A DNA stretch of 64,000 bases from Gemmata massiliana (GCF_901538265.1 NZ_LR593886.1:7771738-7835737); one strand, 5' to 3'. Positions 17,892-27,517 are shown, numbered from the stretch's first letter. Numbers and translations: made by a program. Notes: a model not told the origin generated them from the letters alone.

Positions 17892-17955
17892 AGGTGGCCG
17901 GGAACAGAGTGTCGGACGCGCCCGATATGTTCCCATGTTGGGCGCCTGGGAGGCA

Positions 17956-20900
17956 TCAATCGGCAGCGCGATGGAGCTCTCCAAGCATCCGCTCAAGATC
18001 CGGCAGGCTCACCGGCTTCACCAAGTGCCCGTCGCATCCGGCTTCCTTCGACAGTTTCCGGTCACCCTCTTGGCCCCACCCGGTCAGTGCGATGATCGTT
18101 ACCCCCGCGCTCCAGTCCTGCGCGCGGATCTGCCGCGTCGCGTCGTACCCGTTCAAGCGCGGCATCCCGACGTCCATCAGGATCACGTCCGGACGGTACT
18201 CCTGCGCGGCCGTCACGGCCTCGATCCCGTCGTAGGCGGTTCGCACCTCGTGGCCCAACACTTCCAGCAATTGCGACAGGCTTTCCGCCCCGTCCCGGTT
18301 GTCGTCCACCACAAGGATCTTGTGCGACTCCCCGTTCATGATCGCGGGCGGGGCTTCGGTCCGCGCGTCCGGTTTCGACGCCAGCACGGGGAGCGTGACG
18401 GTGAACGTGCTCCCCGCCCCCTCGCTCGCGGCCGTCACCGTGCCCCCGTGCATCTCCGTCAGCCCCTTCACCAGCGCCAGCCCGATGCCCAGCCCGCCCG
18501 TACTCCGCTCGATCGACCGGTCCACCTGTGAAAACATGTCGAAGATCGTCGGGAGCGCCGCCGCCGGGATGCCGATCCCGTTGTCCCGGACCGACACCGA
18601 GACCACGCTGCCGTGGAGTTCGGCCGTGATCCACACCTTGCCGCCGCGATGGGTGTACTTCGCGCTGTTGGTAAGCAGGTTCGAGAACACCTGGGCCAGC
18701 CGGGTCAGGTCGGCGTCGAGGTCCACCGGCCGCCCCGGGAGCGTGACCGACAGTTCGTGCCCGGCGGCCTCGATCGCGGGCTGGGCCGTCTCCACCGCGC
18801 TCGCGATCACGTCCGTCAGCGCCACCCGCTCCCGCCGCAACTCCATCTTGTTGCGGCCGATCCGGGACACGTCGAGCAGGTCGTCGATCAGCCGCACCAT
18901 GTGGGTGAGCTGCCGGTCCATCATTTCCTGTGACCGCTCCCGCGCGGCCCGCTCGTCGGACCGGCGGATCACCTGCAACCCGTTGCGGATCGGGGCCAGT
19001 GGGTTGCGGAGTTCGTGCGCGAGCAGGGCGATGAAGTCGTCCTTCTTCCGGTCCTGGTCTCGAAGCTCCTGCTCCGCGCGCATCCGGTCGGTGACATCAG
19101 CGAACAGGATGGCCACCCGGTGCCGGTCGGGGTTCTCGAGCCGGAAGGCGTACACCTCGAACCAGCGGGCGAGCGGCGCCGCGTGGTGGACGAACCGGGT
19201 CGGCTCGCCGGTGGCCGCCACCCGCCCGTAGGTGTCGAACCAGAATTCTTCCAGGCCGGGCACCGCCTCACGGATGGACTTTCCGAGCAAGTCCGGCGAC
19301 AGCCCGGAGTGCCGCTCGAAGGCCGGGTTCAACTCGACGAATCGGTAATCGGCAGCGCGCCCGTCCTCGAATGTCACTTCGATCACGCAGAACCCCTGGT
19401 CCATCGAGTCGAACAGCGTGCGGAACCGTCTCTCCGACACCCGGATGGCATCTTCCGTCAGCCTCCGATCGGTCACGTCCGATGTGGCCCCGATCATCCG
19501 CAGTGGCCGGCCGCCGGCGTCACGGATCACGCGGCCGGCGGTGGAGATCCAGCGCAACCCGCCACCCTTCGGCACGATGCGGTACTCGATCCGGTACGGG
19601 ATGTCGTCCTCCACGCTCGCCCGGATCGCCTCCCTCGCGCGGTCCGCGTCGTCGGGGTGCAGGTGGCGGGTGAACGTCTCCAGCGTGCCGTCGAACTCAC
19701 CGGGCGCCATGCCGTAGAACGCATGAACCTGGTCGGACCAGATGATCCGCCCGGTGACGATGTCCCACTCCCAGACGCCGGTGCCGCCGGCCTCCAGAGC
19801 CAGCCGCAGCCGCTCGGCCATCCGCACCGCCTCTTCCTCGGCCCGCTTCCGCTCGGTGATGTCCTGCACCACCCCATGCACCCGCACCAGGTTGCCGGTC
19901 GCGTCGTACAGCCCGCGCCCGTGGGCCGCCACCCACACCGGCCGGTCGGCCAGCCGGTACTCGATGTCGTAATCGGCCTTCTCGGCCACCGCCTGCTCCG
20001 CCGCTCGCCGTGCCCGCTCCCGGTCGTCGGGGTGGATCATCCGCCGCCCCTGCTCCCGCCCGTGCGGGCCCCCCACCGGCGTCCCGCACATCTCGCTGGC
20101 CCGGGCCGACACGGTCATCTCGTCCGTGGCCGGGTTCCACTCCCACGTCCCCAGCCCACCCGCGTCCAGCGCCATCCGCAACCGCTCGCCCAGTTGGATC
20201 GCTTCGGCCTCGGACCGCTTCCGCTCGGTCACGTCGGCCGCCACCCCGAACAGGCGCACGCCCCCGTCGGGCTGGTCGAACACCGCGGTGCCCCGCTCCT
20301 CGATCCAGATCACCCGGCCGTCCGACGGGCGCACCAGCCGGTAATGGATGTGGTAGCTGCCCCGCCGTTCGATCGCGTCCCGGTACGTCGCTTCGTAGGC
20401 CGCCACGTCCTCGGGGTGGACGAGCGCCAGTCCCTGGTCGATGCCGGTCAGCCCGACCCCGGCGGGAAGCCCGAACACATCGGCAGCGGTCTCCGACACG
20501 TGAAGCTTACGGTCGGCGGGGGTCCACTCCCACGCAACCATGCGGGCGGCCACGAGCGCCGCCCGCAACCGCTCCTGACCGGATCGCGCCGTCCGCTCGG
20601 CCAGCACTCGCCCGGTGATGTCGAGCGACACCCCGGACAGCAATCGTCTACCTGCGACCGTCGTGCAATTTCCCCGCACGTGGACCCAGTGCATCGTGCT
20701 ATCAGGCCACAGGGTCCGGTATTCGATCTCGAACTCGCCCGAACGCGCGACAGCGTCTTCAACCACCCCTCGCCACAGCTCCTGGTCGTCCTCATGAACG
20801 CCCGCCGTCAGTTCCTCGTAAGTAAACGGCTCTCCCGGCCCGCGGCCGTAATTGGCTTTGCACGAATCCGAGCACGTCATGCGCATGGTCGCGAGGTCGA

Positions 20901-21390
20901 TGTCCCACGTCCCCATCCGCCCGGCCCGGAGCGCCACATGCAGCCGGTCCTCGCTCTCCCGCAGCGCCTCGGCCTGCCGCTCCCGCTCCGCCAGGTGGTC
21001 CCGGACCGCGTACTGGTGCCGCCGGTCCCGGAGTGCCGCCCGCACCACGCTCAGGAGCGAGCGGATCTTGACCGGCCGCTCGACCAGCGTCGCGTTCATC
21101 GCCTCCCGGATCTCCAGCCCGCGGTCGGCGGCCCCTTCGCGCGCCAGCACCACGAGCGGAAAGTCCGACCACGGCGGTTGTGAACGCAGAGCCTCCTGTA
21201 AGGTGTTCCCGCTCCCGACCAGTGCCTCCTCGGTCAAGAGCGCCGTGCCCGCGCCGGCCGCGATCTCCCGGCACAGCGAGCCCGTGTCGGCGCACACCAC
21301 CGCCGTCAGGCCGCCCCCTTCGAGGGCGGCCCTCGTCCGCTCCCCGTCGCGCCCCGTCGGCATCAGGACCAGTACCCGCTCGTCGCCCAC
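17956..21390 (-). CDS. hybrid sensor histidine kinase / response regulator with five PAS domains
   Basis: 1144 residues from a GTG at 21390. Order: a degenerate receiver-like N-terminus (1-120), five PAS/PAC units (about 145-770; each ends in a D-(I/V)-T-x-R stretch), a dimerisation domain with phospho-His in LLAHELRNPLAPI near 788, an ATPase with NLLTNSAKYT, DNGIGIP and GGLGIGLAL, and a C-terminal receiver with VVDDNRD, ILMDVGMP near 1070 and HLVKP. No membrane helix is seen, so it is cytoplasmic. Its start lies one base after the kaiC stop (TAAGGTG), so it is coupled to kaiC. Signal and output are unknown. Confidence 0.92.
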   Translation of the reverse strand: MGDERVLVLMPTGRDGERTRAALEGGGLTAVVCADTGSLCREIAAGAGTALLTEEALVGSGNTLQEALRSQPPWSDFPLVVLAREGAADRGLEIREAMNATLVERPVKIRSLLSVVRAALRDRRHQYAVRDHLAERERQAEALRESEDRLHVALRAGRMGTWDIDLATMRMTCSDSCKANYGRGPGEPFTYEELTAGVHEDDQELWRGVVEDAVARSGEFEIEYRTLWPDSTMHWVHVRGNCTTVAGRRLLSGVSLDITGRVLAERTARSGQERLRAALVAARMVAWEWTPADRKLHVSETAADVFGLPAGVGLTGIDQGLALVHPEDVAAYEATYRDAIERRGSYHIHYRLVRPSDGRVIWIEERGTAVFDQPDGGVRLFGVAADVTERKRSEAEAIQLGERLRMALDAGGLGTWEWNPATDEMTVSARASEMCGTPVGGPHGREQGRRMIHPDDRERARRAAEQAVAEKADYDIEYRLADRPVWVAAHGRGLYDATGNLVRVHGVVQDITERKRAEEEAVRMAERLRLALEAGGTGVWEWDIVTGRIIWSDQVHAFYGMAPGEFDGTLETFTRHLHPDDADRAREAIRASVEDDIPYRIEYRIVPKGGGLRWISTAGRVIRDAGGRPLRMIGATSDVTDRRLTEDAIRVSERRFRTLFDSMDQGFCVIEVTFEDGRAADYRFVELNPAFERHSGLSPDLLGKSIREAVPGLEEFWFDTYGRVAATGEPTRFVHHAAPLARWFEVYAFRLENPDRHRVAILFADVTDRMRAEQELRDQDRKKDDFIALLAHELRNPLAPIRNGLQVIRRSDERAARERSQEMMDRQLTHMVRLIDDLLDVSRIGRNKMELRRERVALTDVIASAVETAQPAIEAAGHELSVTLPGRPVDLDADLTRLAQVFSNLLTNSAKYTHRGGKVWITAELHGSVVSVSVRDNGIGIPAAALPTIFDMFSQVDRSIERSTGGLGIGLALVKGLTEMHGGTVTAASEGAGSTFTVTLPVLASKPDARTEAPPAIMNGESHKILVVDDNRDGAESLSQLLEVLGHEVRTAYDGIEAVTAAQEYRPDVILMDVGMPRLNGYDATRQIRAQDWSAGVTIIALTGWGQEGDRKLSKEAGCDGHLVKPVSLPDLERMLGELHRAAD

Positions 21391-21391
21391 C

Positions 21392-22888
21392 TTACTTCCC
21401 TCCGGGGAGCATCTCGGTCCGCCCGTCGTACTGCGGCACCCCGGTCATTACCCCCCGGAACTCCCGCAGCGGCTCGCCCACCGCCACCCCCTGCGAAGAA
21501 ATCGTGAGCTGCCGGATGGTCCGCTCGTGTGCCCCGGTCCGCTTCTTGAACACGCCGACGGCCTGCAGGATCTCGCCCTTCGCCTCGAAGTACCGGAACA
21601 GCAGCACCGTGTCCGCCAGGTAGCTCACGTCCACGTCCCCGGCGGCCCCGCCGCCCACCAGCATCCCGTGCTGGGCGACCACCATGATGGTGAGCACCCC
21701 CTTCTGGTTCAGGTAGCTGAACATCTCGTGCAGGTGGGTGGTCAGGAACCGCTCCTCCGGCATCGCGTTCAGGTACCCGTTCAGGCTGTCGATGATGATC
21801 ACCTTCGCCCCGTCCTCGACCGCCCGCCGCACCTCGTGCGCGAACGCCCCCGGCGACATCTCGGCCGGGTCCACCTGCTGGGCGTGCAGCAAGCCCTTGC
21901 GGATGTATTCCCTTACTCCGCCGTCCTGGGTCAGGCACAGCTTCTCGGTCCGCTCCACCAGCGTGTCGATGACCTCGTCGAAGACGTAGGACGCCACCTT
22001 CTTCCCGGTCGTCATCGCGGACACCGCGAACTGCATGGCGATCGTGGACTTGCCCACCCCGGCCGGGCCGAGCAGGAGCGTCGTCAAGCCGCTCGTCAGG
22101 CCGCCGGCGAGCATCGCGTCGAGGTTGGCGATGCCGCTGGTGAGTTCCTCCCGCTTGAACGAGGCGTGGTGCTCGGCGGCCACCAGCCGCGGGTGGATGA
22201 CGACCCCGCCGGTCTTGATCTCGTAGTCGTGGAACCCCTCGCGGAACTCGGACCCGCGGACCTTGGTGACGTACAGCCGCCGCCGCGCCCGGCCGTAGAC
22301 CGGCAGCGTTCGCTCCATCACCAGATTGCCCCCGACCAAGCTCTCCGGCTGCACCTCGCCGAACGCCGACGAGCGGTCGTCGAGCAGGATCACCGTCGTG
22401 TGCCGCTCGGCGAAGAATTCCTTGAGGGCGAGGAGCTGGCGGCGGTACACCAGCACGTTGCCGGACAGGAGCCGCATCTCGGACAGTCCGTCGAACACAA
22501 CGTGCTTGGGCTTCGCCGCCTCGATCGCGGCGAGGATGAGCTTGGTGGTCTCACCGAGTTCGGTCTCGGAAGGGTGGAAGACGGACGATTCGGGTTCGCC
22601 GAGCAGGTTGGCGGCCGACTTCGACAGGTCACACAGCTCAATGCCGTCGAGCGTCCAGCCGTGCGCCCGGCAGGTGCGATCGAGGTCGCGGCGGGACTCG
22701 GTGAGCGTGATGTACAGCGTCTTCTCTTTGGCGGCGGTGCGGCCGATGGCGAACTGGAGCGCGACGGTCGTCTTGCCCGAGCCGGGGTCGCCCTGCACGA
22801 GGTAGAACCCTTCGCGCAGGTACCCGCCCATCAGAACGTGGTCGAGGCCGGGAACGCCAGTGGGTACGAATTGCTTGTTAGCGTCCAT
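21392..22888 (-). CDS. KaiC-like double-domain RecA-family ATPase
   Basis: 498 residues with two KaiC domains. Walker A motifs are GDPGSGKTT at 33-41 and GPAGVGKST near 270-278. Acidic catalytic segments follow (TLTES and FDEV), and KHVVFDGLSEM and VIIIDSLNGYL are the Walker B strands. Length and layout fit the KaiC family, which in bacteria without kaiA/kaiB often works with sensor kinases rather than as a circadian clock. No kaiA or kaiB is present nearby. It is upstream of, and coupled to, the PAS-rich kinase gene, so it probably modulates that kinase; this is inference. Confidence 0.9.
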   Translation of the reverse strand: MDANKQFVPTGVPGLDHVLMGGYLREGFYLVQGDPGSGKTTVALQFAIGRTAAKEKTLYITLTESRRDLDRTCRAHGWTLDGIELCDLSKSAANLLGEPESSVFHPSETELGETTKLILAAIEAAKPKHVVFDGLSEMRLLSGNVLVYRRQLLALKEFFAERHTTVILLDDRSSAFGEVQPESLVGGNLVMERTLPVYGRARRRLYVTKVRGSEFREGFHDYEIKTGGVVIHPRLVAAEHHASFKREELTSGIANLDAMLAGGLTSGLTTLLLGPAGVGKSTIAMQFAVSAMTTGKKVASYVFDEVIDTLVERTEKLCLTQDGGVREYIRKGLLHAQQVDPAEMSPGAFAHEVRRAVEDGAKVIIIDSLNGYLNAMPEERFLTTHLHEMFSYLNQKGVLTIMVVAQHGMLVGGGAAGDVDVSYLADTVLLFRYFEAKGEILQAVGVFKKRTGAHERTIRQLTISSQGVAVGEPLREFRGVMTGVPQYDGRTEMLPGGK

Positions 22889-23062
22889 CGAAACTCCGAC
22901 GGGTTCGAGTGCCCCGTCGGGGTGATCCGGATCAGTCGCCCGGCATCGACGGCCTTGCGTTCATGATACGCTCGCCGCTCGTAGGCAGCGAAACTGAGAC
23001 GGCATCCTGCGGGACAGGGTTCTACACCAGCCCCTCCTCGCCGGGGCCGGCGCCACCCGCCT

Positions 23063-24064
23063 TCACCGCGCTGGCTTCTTGGCGAATGCCTCGACGTCCG
23101 CGGCGGCCTTGGTCGACAGACCCGGTTTCCCCAGGAACCCGAGGTCTTTGAACCAGTCGATGTACCGGTCGGTCCAGGTGCCAAACGGGATGCCCCCACG
23201 CGCCGTCAGCCCGCCCCCGTGAACACCGTTCCCGTAGATGTGCATCTCCAGATTGGGGACGCCGGCCTTGAGCATGGCGGTAAAGTAGTCCGTCGCCCAC
23301 AGCGCGTGAATCTTATCGCCCGAGCCCGCAGAGGCGATGAAGCTGGGCGGGACGTTGCGCGGGATCTTCGTCGCCGGGTCGCGGGTGAACGGCGTCGGGC
23401 CGGGGTAGATCACGCCGACGAAGTCGGGCCGCGCCGACACCTTTGCCAGCGGGTCAGCTTCGCCGCTGTTGTCCTTCGCGAATTCGTCGAAGAAGAGGGC
23501 GGTCGGGGCGGACAATTCGGCACCGGCAGAGAAGCCCATGATCCCGATCTTCGCGGGGTCGAGTTTCCACTCGGCGGCGCGCGAACGAACCAAGCGGATG
23601 GCCTAGAAGGCGTCGTTCACGGCATCGGTCTTGGGCTCGTAGCCGTCCACCCGCAGCCGGTTCCGCAGGATGATAGTCGACACCCCGTGCTTCTTGAAGA
23701 GCGGTACGAAGTCTCCACCTTCGGGGCCGACCCACAGGATCTGGTGGCCGCCGCCGGGCGCGACGATCACGGCCGCGCCGGTGTTCCCCGGCTGGTCGCC
23801 GACCAGATGCACCTCGATCGACGGGTTGTGGATGTTAATGACGCTCTTCGTCGGCCCCGCCTTGTCCTTGAGTGTTGTGTTGTACTTCTCGGCCTCGTGA
23901 ACCTTCTCCTTCTTCAGTCGTGGCGAGTCCGCTGGGTAGAGCGGCAGCACCGTCCCACCGGAGAGGATCGGCTCCGGGATGAAGGGCTTGTCCGTTTTGG
24001 CGGGCTGCGCTGGCGCAGCGGCACACAAGGCTGACACCAGAAGCAGACTGGAGAGGCGCGCCAT
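23063..24064 (-). pseudogene. secreted alpha/beta-hydrolase (esterase-like) broken by an in-frame amber
   Basis: From ATG 24064 the protein has a signal peptide (MARLSSLLLVSALCAAAPAQ). Residues then show the alpha/beta-hydrolase oxyanion strand (AAVIVAPGGGHQILW) and the nucleophile elbow GIMGFSAGAE, with the C-terminal His region near GNGVHGGG. A TAG at 23603-23605 interrupts the single frame between VNDAF and AIRLVRSRA, about residue 154. Without it the 333-residue esterase would be complete and well conserved, so this is a recent nonsense change, a sequencing error or a readthrough site. The usual codon there is probably CAG. Confidence 0.8.
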
Positions 24065-24254
24065 GTTCGTCCTTCCTGTGGCCGACCGACCGCGAGCGGC
24101 TTGAGCCGAGTGATCAGGGACGGCACGAGAGCGTCTGTTCAGAACCGGGAAACGTCGGGCGCCCGCGACTGATGTCGGGCGCGGCCTGGAGTGGGCACGA
24201 TACCCCGTTGCTCGGAAGCAGCGAAACGTGACCCGCCCATCACCGAAACAATGC

Positions 24255-24998
24255 TTACGCGTTGAACCCACCGTCGATCGTCAGGCTGGCACCGGTGACG
24301 AACCCGGCTTCCGGCCCGGCGAGGTAGGCGACCATCGCCGCGATCTCATCAACATGCCCGTACCGCGGCAATGCCATCAGTGCCTTCAGCGGCGTGGCGA
24401 AGTCGCCATTGGCAGGGTTCATGTCCGTGTCCACCGGCCCCGGCTGCACGTTGTTGACCGTGATGCCCCGTGGCCCGAGGTCGCGCGATAAGCCTTGCAC
24501 CAGGCCCTGCAGTGCCGACTTGCTCATGGCGTACACAGCACCGCCCGCGAACGGCATCCGCTCGGCGTTGCAACTGCCGATGTTGATGACCCGTGCCCCT
24601 TCCTTCATGTGCTTCACCGCCGCCTGCGTGGCGACGAACACCGACCGCACGTTGACCGCGAACGTCCGGTCGAAGTCTTTGAGGGAGAACGAGTCGATCG
24701 GAGCCATCACGGCGACCCCGGCGTTGTTCACCAGGATGTCGAGCCCGCCGAACTCCTTCGCCGCCTGCTCGACCGCCTTCACGACCGCGTCGGGGTCCGC
24801 CGCGTCGGCCTGGATCGCAATCGCTCGCGCGCCGAGCGCCTTCGCGGCGTCCGCCACCTTGCCTGCCTCGTCTGGCTTGCTGACGAAGGTGAGCGCCACG
24901 TCCGCCCCTTCCTTCGCGAGGCGTTTGACGATGGCGGCACCGATCCCACGGCTCCCGCCGGTGATAAGAGCGCGTTTTCCCTTGAGCGGCTGACTCAT
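24255..24998 (-). CDS. SDR-family oxidoreductase (3-oxoacyl-ACP reductase-like)
   Basis: 247 residues, the usual classical SDR length. The NAD(P)-binding GGSRGIGAAI lies at 14-23, NNAGVAV near 88, and the catalytic set is Ser in INIGSCNAE with Tyr and Lys in YAMSKSALQG. The C-terminus ends in VTGASLTIDGGFNA, typical of FabG-like enzymes. It would reduce a carbonyl with NADPH in the cytoplasm; the substrate cannot be told. The MDR oxidoreductase gene lies 36 bases upstream on the same strand, so the two may be co-transcribed. Confidence 0.92.
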   Translation of the reverse strand: MSQPLKGKRALITGGSRGIGAAIVKRLAKEGADVALTFVSKPDEAGKVADAAKALGARAIAIQADAADPDAVVKAVEQAAKEFGGLDILVNNAGVAVMAPIDSFSLKDFDRTFAVNVRSVFVATQAAVKHMKEGARVINIGSCNAERMPFAGGAVYAMSKSALQGLVQGLSRDLGPRGITVNNVQPGPVDTDMNPANGDFATPLKALMALPRYGHVDEIAAMVAYLAGPEAGFVTGASLTIDGGFNA

Positions 24999-25034
24999 TT
25001 CGTTGCTCCCTGTTGGCTGAAGACAGACAGGCCG

Positions 25035-25952
25035 TTATACGACCCGAAGCACGGCTTTCCCGTGCCGGGGCTTGTACTCGTAGGCGACCCGCGCTTCTGC
25101 GAGTGGGAAAACGCCATCAACTTCCGGGCGGAGCGTACCGGCGTCGATCAGGCGGGCAATTTCGATCATCTGCGCGCGGTTCGCTTCGACGATGAAAAAC
25201 GCTTGCTTGGTACGCTCATCCGGGTCAATTTCTCCCGACGCGGCGATGGTAACCAGCTTCCCGCCGGGCTTGAGCACGCCCCAGGAGCAAGCCAGCGTCT
25301 CCCCGCCGACCGTATCGAAGACCGCGTCCACATCACGGAGTACGTCCTCGAACCGCGTTGCGCGGTAGTCGATCACCTCGTCGGCACCGAGCGAGCGCGC
25401 GTACTCCAGGTTGTGAGCGGATGCGGTCGCGATTACATGGGCTCCACGCCATCTGGCGAGCTGAACGGCGAACGCGCCTACCGCTCCCGTGCCGCCGTGA
25501 ATCAGCACCCGCTGCCCCGAACTGATGCCGCACCGTTCGATCAACCCCTGCCACGCGGTCAGCGCCGAGATCGGTGTGACGGCTGCTGCGTCGTGGCCGA
25601 TGGTTTGCGGCTTCGGTGCTATCCACTCCGCAGGAGCGACGCAGAACTCGGCCTGCGTGCCATCGCTGAACCAGTCGTTCATGCCGTACACGAGTTCTCC
25701 GACAGACAGGCCGCTCACCCCTGTGCCAAGGGCCGTCACCTCGCCGGAGAACTCATGGCCGGGGATGACGGGAAACGGGCGGGGCGTACCCTCTCGCGTC
25801 GTCCAGGTCGGCACCCACATGAGCTCGGTTGGCGTTACCCCTGCCGCGTGGACACGGACGAGCACTTCGCCCGGCTTCGGCTCCGGGCGGGGCACATCCG
25901 GGCAAACGAGCCCTTCCGGGCCACTTCGACGAAACAGGCAAGCCGCCCGCAT
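25035..25952 (-). CDS. zinc-independent MDR oxidoreductase (quinone oxidoreductase-like)
   Basis: 305 residues. The N-terminal GroES-like fold includes PKPGEVLVRVHAAGVTPTEL and PVIPGHEFSGEVTALG. The Rossmann part shows RVLIHGGTGAVGAFAVQLA, the NADPH-binding motif, then GADEVIDYR. The catalytic zinc cysteine of alcohol dehydrogenases is absent, so it belongs to the quinone reductase branch. It is likely a soluble NADPH-dependent reductase of quinones or enones. It precedes the SDR gene on the same strand. Confidence 0.9.
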   Translation of the reverse strand: MRAACLFRRSGPEGLVCPDVPRPEPKPGEVLVRVHAAGVTPTELMWVPTWTTREGTPRPFPVIPGHEFSGEVTALGTGVSGLSVGELVYGMNDWFSDGTQAEFCVAPAEWIAPKPQTIGHDAAAVTPISALTAWQGLIERCGISSGQRVLIHGGTGAVGAFAVQLARWRGAHVIATASAHNLEYARSLGADEVIDYRATRFEDVLRDVDAVFDTVGGETLACSWGVLKPGGKLVTIAASGEIDPDERTKQAFFIVEANRAQMIEIARLIDAGTLRPEVDGVFPLAEARVAYEYKPRHGKAVLRVV

Positions 25953-26133
25953 AACGTAACCCCTCTTCTTGACCGACAGCGCATCAAGAAGTGATTTTAC
26001 GGCGGTGGGTAGCGTTGCGTGAGGCGCGTCAGAAAGTGTGACGACGTCGTCACACCATTTCGATTCATCTCACTTTCCCCGCACCGCGAGACTCTTGGTC
26101 GGCGTCATAGTGGCATACCCACGGAGAGCCGCT

Positions 26134-26325
26134 GTGACCCGAACCGATCCCGACGCCGCGTACTCAGACCTCGTCACACACCTAGCTGAAGGGGACGAGG
26201 TCGACGCGGTCGAGGTGGTCGCGATCTGCACGGCCGCCGGGCGCACGCTCGCGGACCTGAACCGGGACGTGGGCAACGCGGCGGGCGAATCCCCTGAAGA
26301 TCCGCAACGGGGTGTAACCGAGTGA
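26134..26325 (+). CDS. small acidic hypothetical protein
   Basis: 63 residues from a GTG at 26134 preceded by GGAGAG. The sequence (TRTDPDAAYSDLVTHLAEGD, then VAICTAAGRTLADLNRDV) is helical and acidic. It ends 13 bases before the ATG of the helix-turn-helix gene, so it is probably the first gene of the small-gene operon that follows. No family is recognised. Confidence 0.6.
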   Translation: MTRTDPDAAYSDLVTHLAEGDEVDAVEVVAICTAAGRTLADLNRDVGNAAGESPEDPQRGVTE

Positions 26326-26338
26326 AAGGTTGGGTTCG

Positions 26339-26716
26339 ATGGCCGGTGGGAAGAAGACCGCGAACCGGGACTTGGCGGCGGTCGCACTGGCCACCGGGAA
26401 GACCGCGGCCGAAGCCGCGATCGCCGCGAACGTGTCCGAACGCACGATCCAGAACTGGCGCCGCGAGCCCGCGTTCACGGCAATGGTCGCGGACCTGCGG
26501 GGCCAGATGGTGGCCCGGGCGTGCGGAGAGTTGGCCGACGCGATGACCGAAGCGGCGAAAGCATTACGCGGGCTATTGGGTTCCCCGACAGAAGGCATCC
26601 AACTGCGGGCCGCGTCGGAGATCCTGAGCCAGGGGCTGAAGGTAATGGAGTTCGCGGAGTTGAGGGGCAAGCTCGAGGAACTGGAACGCCGTCTCGAAGG
26701 GGTCGCGAAGCAATGA
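26339..26716 (+). CDS. helix-turn-helix protein, phBC6A51/terminase-small-subunit-like
   Basis: About 125 residues from the ATG at 26339. LATGKTAAEAAIAANVSERT followed by IQNWRREPAF is a homeodomain-like helix-turn-helix, as in phage phBC6A51-type proteins and terminase small subunits. The C-terminal half is a coiled coil (AELRGKLEELERRLE). No terminase large subunit gene is near, so a regulatory role is more likely than packaging. Its stop overlaps the next start as ATGA. Confidence 0.72.
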   Translation: MAGGKKTANRDLAAVALATGKTAAEAAIAANVSERTIQNWRREPAFTAMVADLRGQMVARACGELADAMTEAAKALRGLLGSPTEGIQLRAASEILSQGLKVMEFAELRGKLEELERRLEGVAKQ

Positions 26717-26985
26717 GTATCCGGGGCATGGTCAATAGCGTGCGCAACCTGCTCACCCAACTCCCGGTCGGCCCGTGTCGGTGCGCGACGCCCCCGGACG
26801 GTAAACCGTGGGTCGACCCGGCCGACACCGACCGTTGGGCCGATGACGGCGGGAGGAACAGCGACGGCGAGTGCAACTTCATCGGGAAGTGCCCGAGGTG
26901 CGGCGGGAAGTACCGGATCGTGATCGACGAGGTCGTTGTTGACGACGACGGGCGCGAGCTGGGCACCGTGGGGAGCGTGGCATGA
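26713..26985 (+). CDS. small zinc-ribbon protein A1
   Basis: 90 residues beginning MSIRGMVNSVRNLL. The start overlaps the preceding stop (ATGA at 26713-26716), a sign of coupled translation. KCPRCGGKYRIVIDEVV holds one CxxC pair and CRC lies upstream, so a zinc site is likely. The first 15 residues and the Cys region match the next gene, so the two are paralogues. No family is recognised. Confidence 0.68.
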   Translation: MSIRGMVNSVRNLLTQLPVGPCRCATPPDGKPWVDPADTDRWADDGGRNSDGECNFIGKCPRCGGKYRIVIDEVVVDDDGRELGTVGSVA

Positions 26986-27248
26986 GTATCCGGAGCTTGT
27001 TCACCCAGGCCCGCAAACTGGCCGACGCGATCGCCGCCCCGAAGTGCGTCCCCGGTGAAACCCGGGAGCTGCGCCGGTGGCGCCGGTACCAGGACGAGCC
27101 GTACCAGTTCACCGAGGACGACCGGTGCCCGAACTGTGGGGTAATCGGGTGCGGGGTGACAGTGATCGAGGAAGTGATCGTGACCCGCGGTCCCAATGGC
27201 ACCCCGGTCGACGCGCGCGGTATCGAGGTGCAGGTGCCCGCGTCATGA
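26982..27248 (+). CDS. small zinc-ribbon protein A2
   Basis: 88 residues beginning MSIRSLFTQARKLADAI, similar to the gene before it. RCPNCGVIGCGVTVIEEVIV carries the cysteines, again followed by an acidic beta-hairpin. Overlaps both neighbours by ATGA. The pair probably arose by tandem duplication. Function is unknown. Confidence 0.68.
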   Translation: MSIRSLFTQARKLADAIAAPKCVPGETRELRRWRRYQDEPYQFTEDDRCPNCGVIGCGVTVIEEVIVTRGPNGTPVDARGIEVQVPAS

Positions 27249-27517
27249 ACCGAACAGCCCTGAAGCGATTGGAACAACTCGCGGCACGGCTAACGTGCTC
27301 GGCGTGCAAGCGCTCGTTCGCACCGGTCCCGAACCCGCGGCCCCGTCAGTACCAGTTCACCCGGGAAGCGGCCCGCGAACTGGCGGCCTTGGTGCTGCCG
27401 GCTCGGGTGACGTGTGTCGGCTGCGACCGGGTCCGCTTCGACATCAACCTGATGCCCAACGAGAGCAAACACCGCGCCCTGGCATTATTCCGAGCCGCAC
27501 GAGGTACCGAATCGTGA
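27245..27517 (+). CDS. small zinc-ribbon protein B1
   Basis: 90 residues beginning MNRTALKRLEQLAARLTC. Two CxxC pairs, CSACK and CVGCD, flank an Arg/Ala helix, so a zinc ribbon is likely. The start overlaps the previous stop by ATGA. It is a paralogue of the next gene, which shares the leucine-rich opening and the spacing of the cysteines. Confidence 0.68.
   Translation: MNRTALKRLEQLAARLTCSACKRSFAPVPNPRPRQYQFTREAARELAALVLPARVTCVGCDRVRFDINLMPNESKHRALALFRAARGTES

Larger units (their letters stand above)
10478..17900. mobile_element. integrative element with tyrosine recombinase and primase-helicase
   Basis: From the tRNA-Asn fragment to about 17.9 kb the genes are all on the plus strand and of mobile-element type: integrase, recombinase-like HTH protein, DUF1580-like regulator, DUF3820-like protein, primase-helicase and a small zinc ribbon. 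From 17956 the chromosome-like sensor kinase begins on the other strand. The right attachment copy was not found by eye, so the right end is approximate. No capsid or conjugation genes are seen, so it would need help to move between cells. Confidence 0.5.

Noticed and set aside
19015..21183. 722-residue plus-strand frame opposite the hybrid kinase
   Set aside because: Mirror of the kinase codons; all kinase motifs are on the minus strand.
21392..22888. Circadian clock operon
   Set aside because: Only a KaiC-like ATPase is present; kaiA and kaiB are not nearby, so a clock role is not supported.
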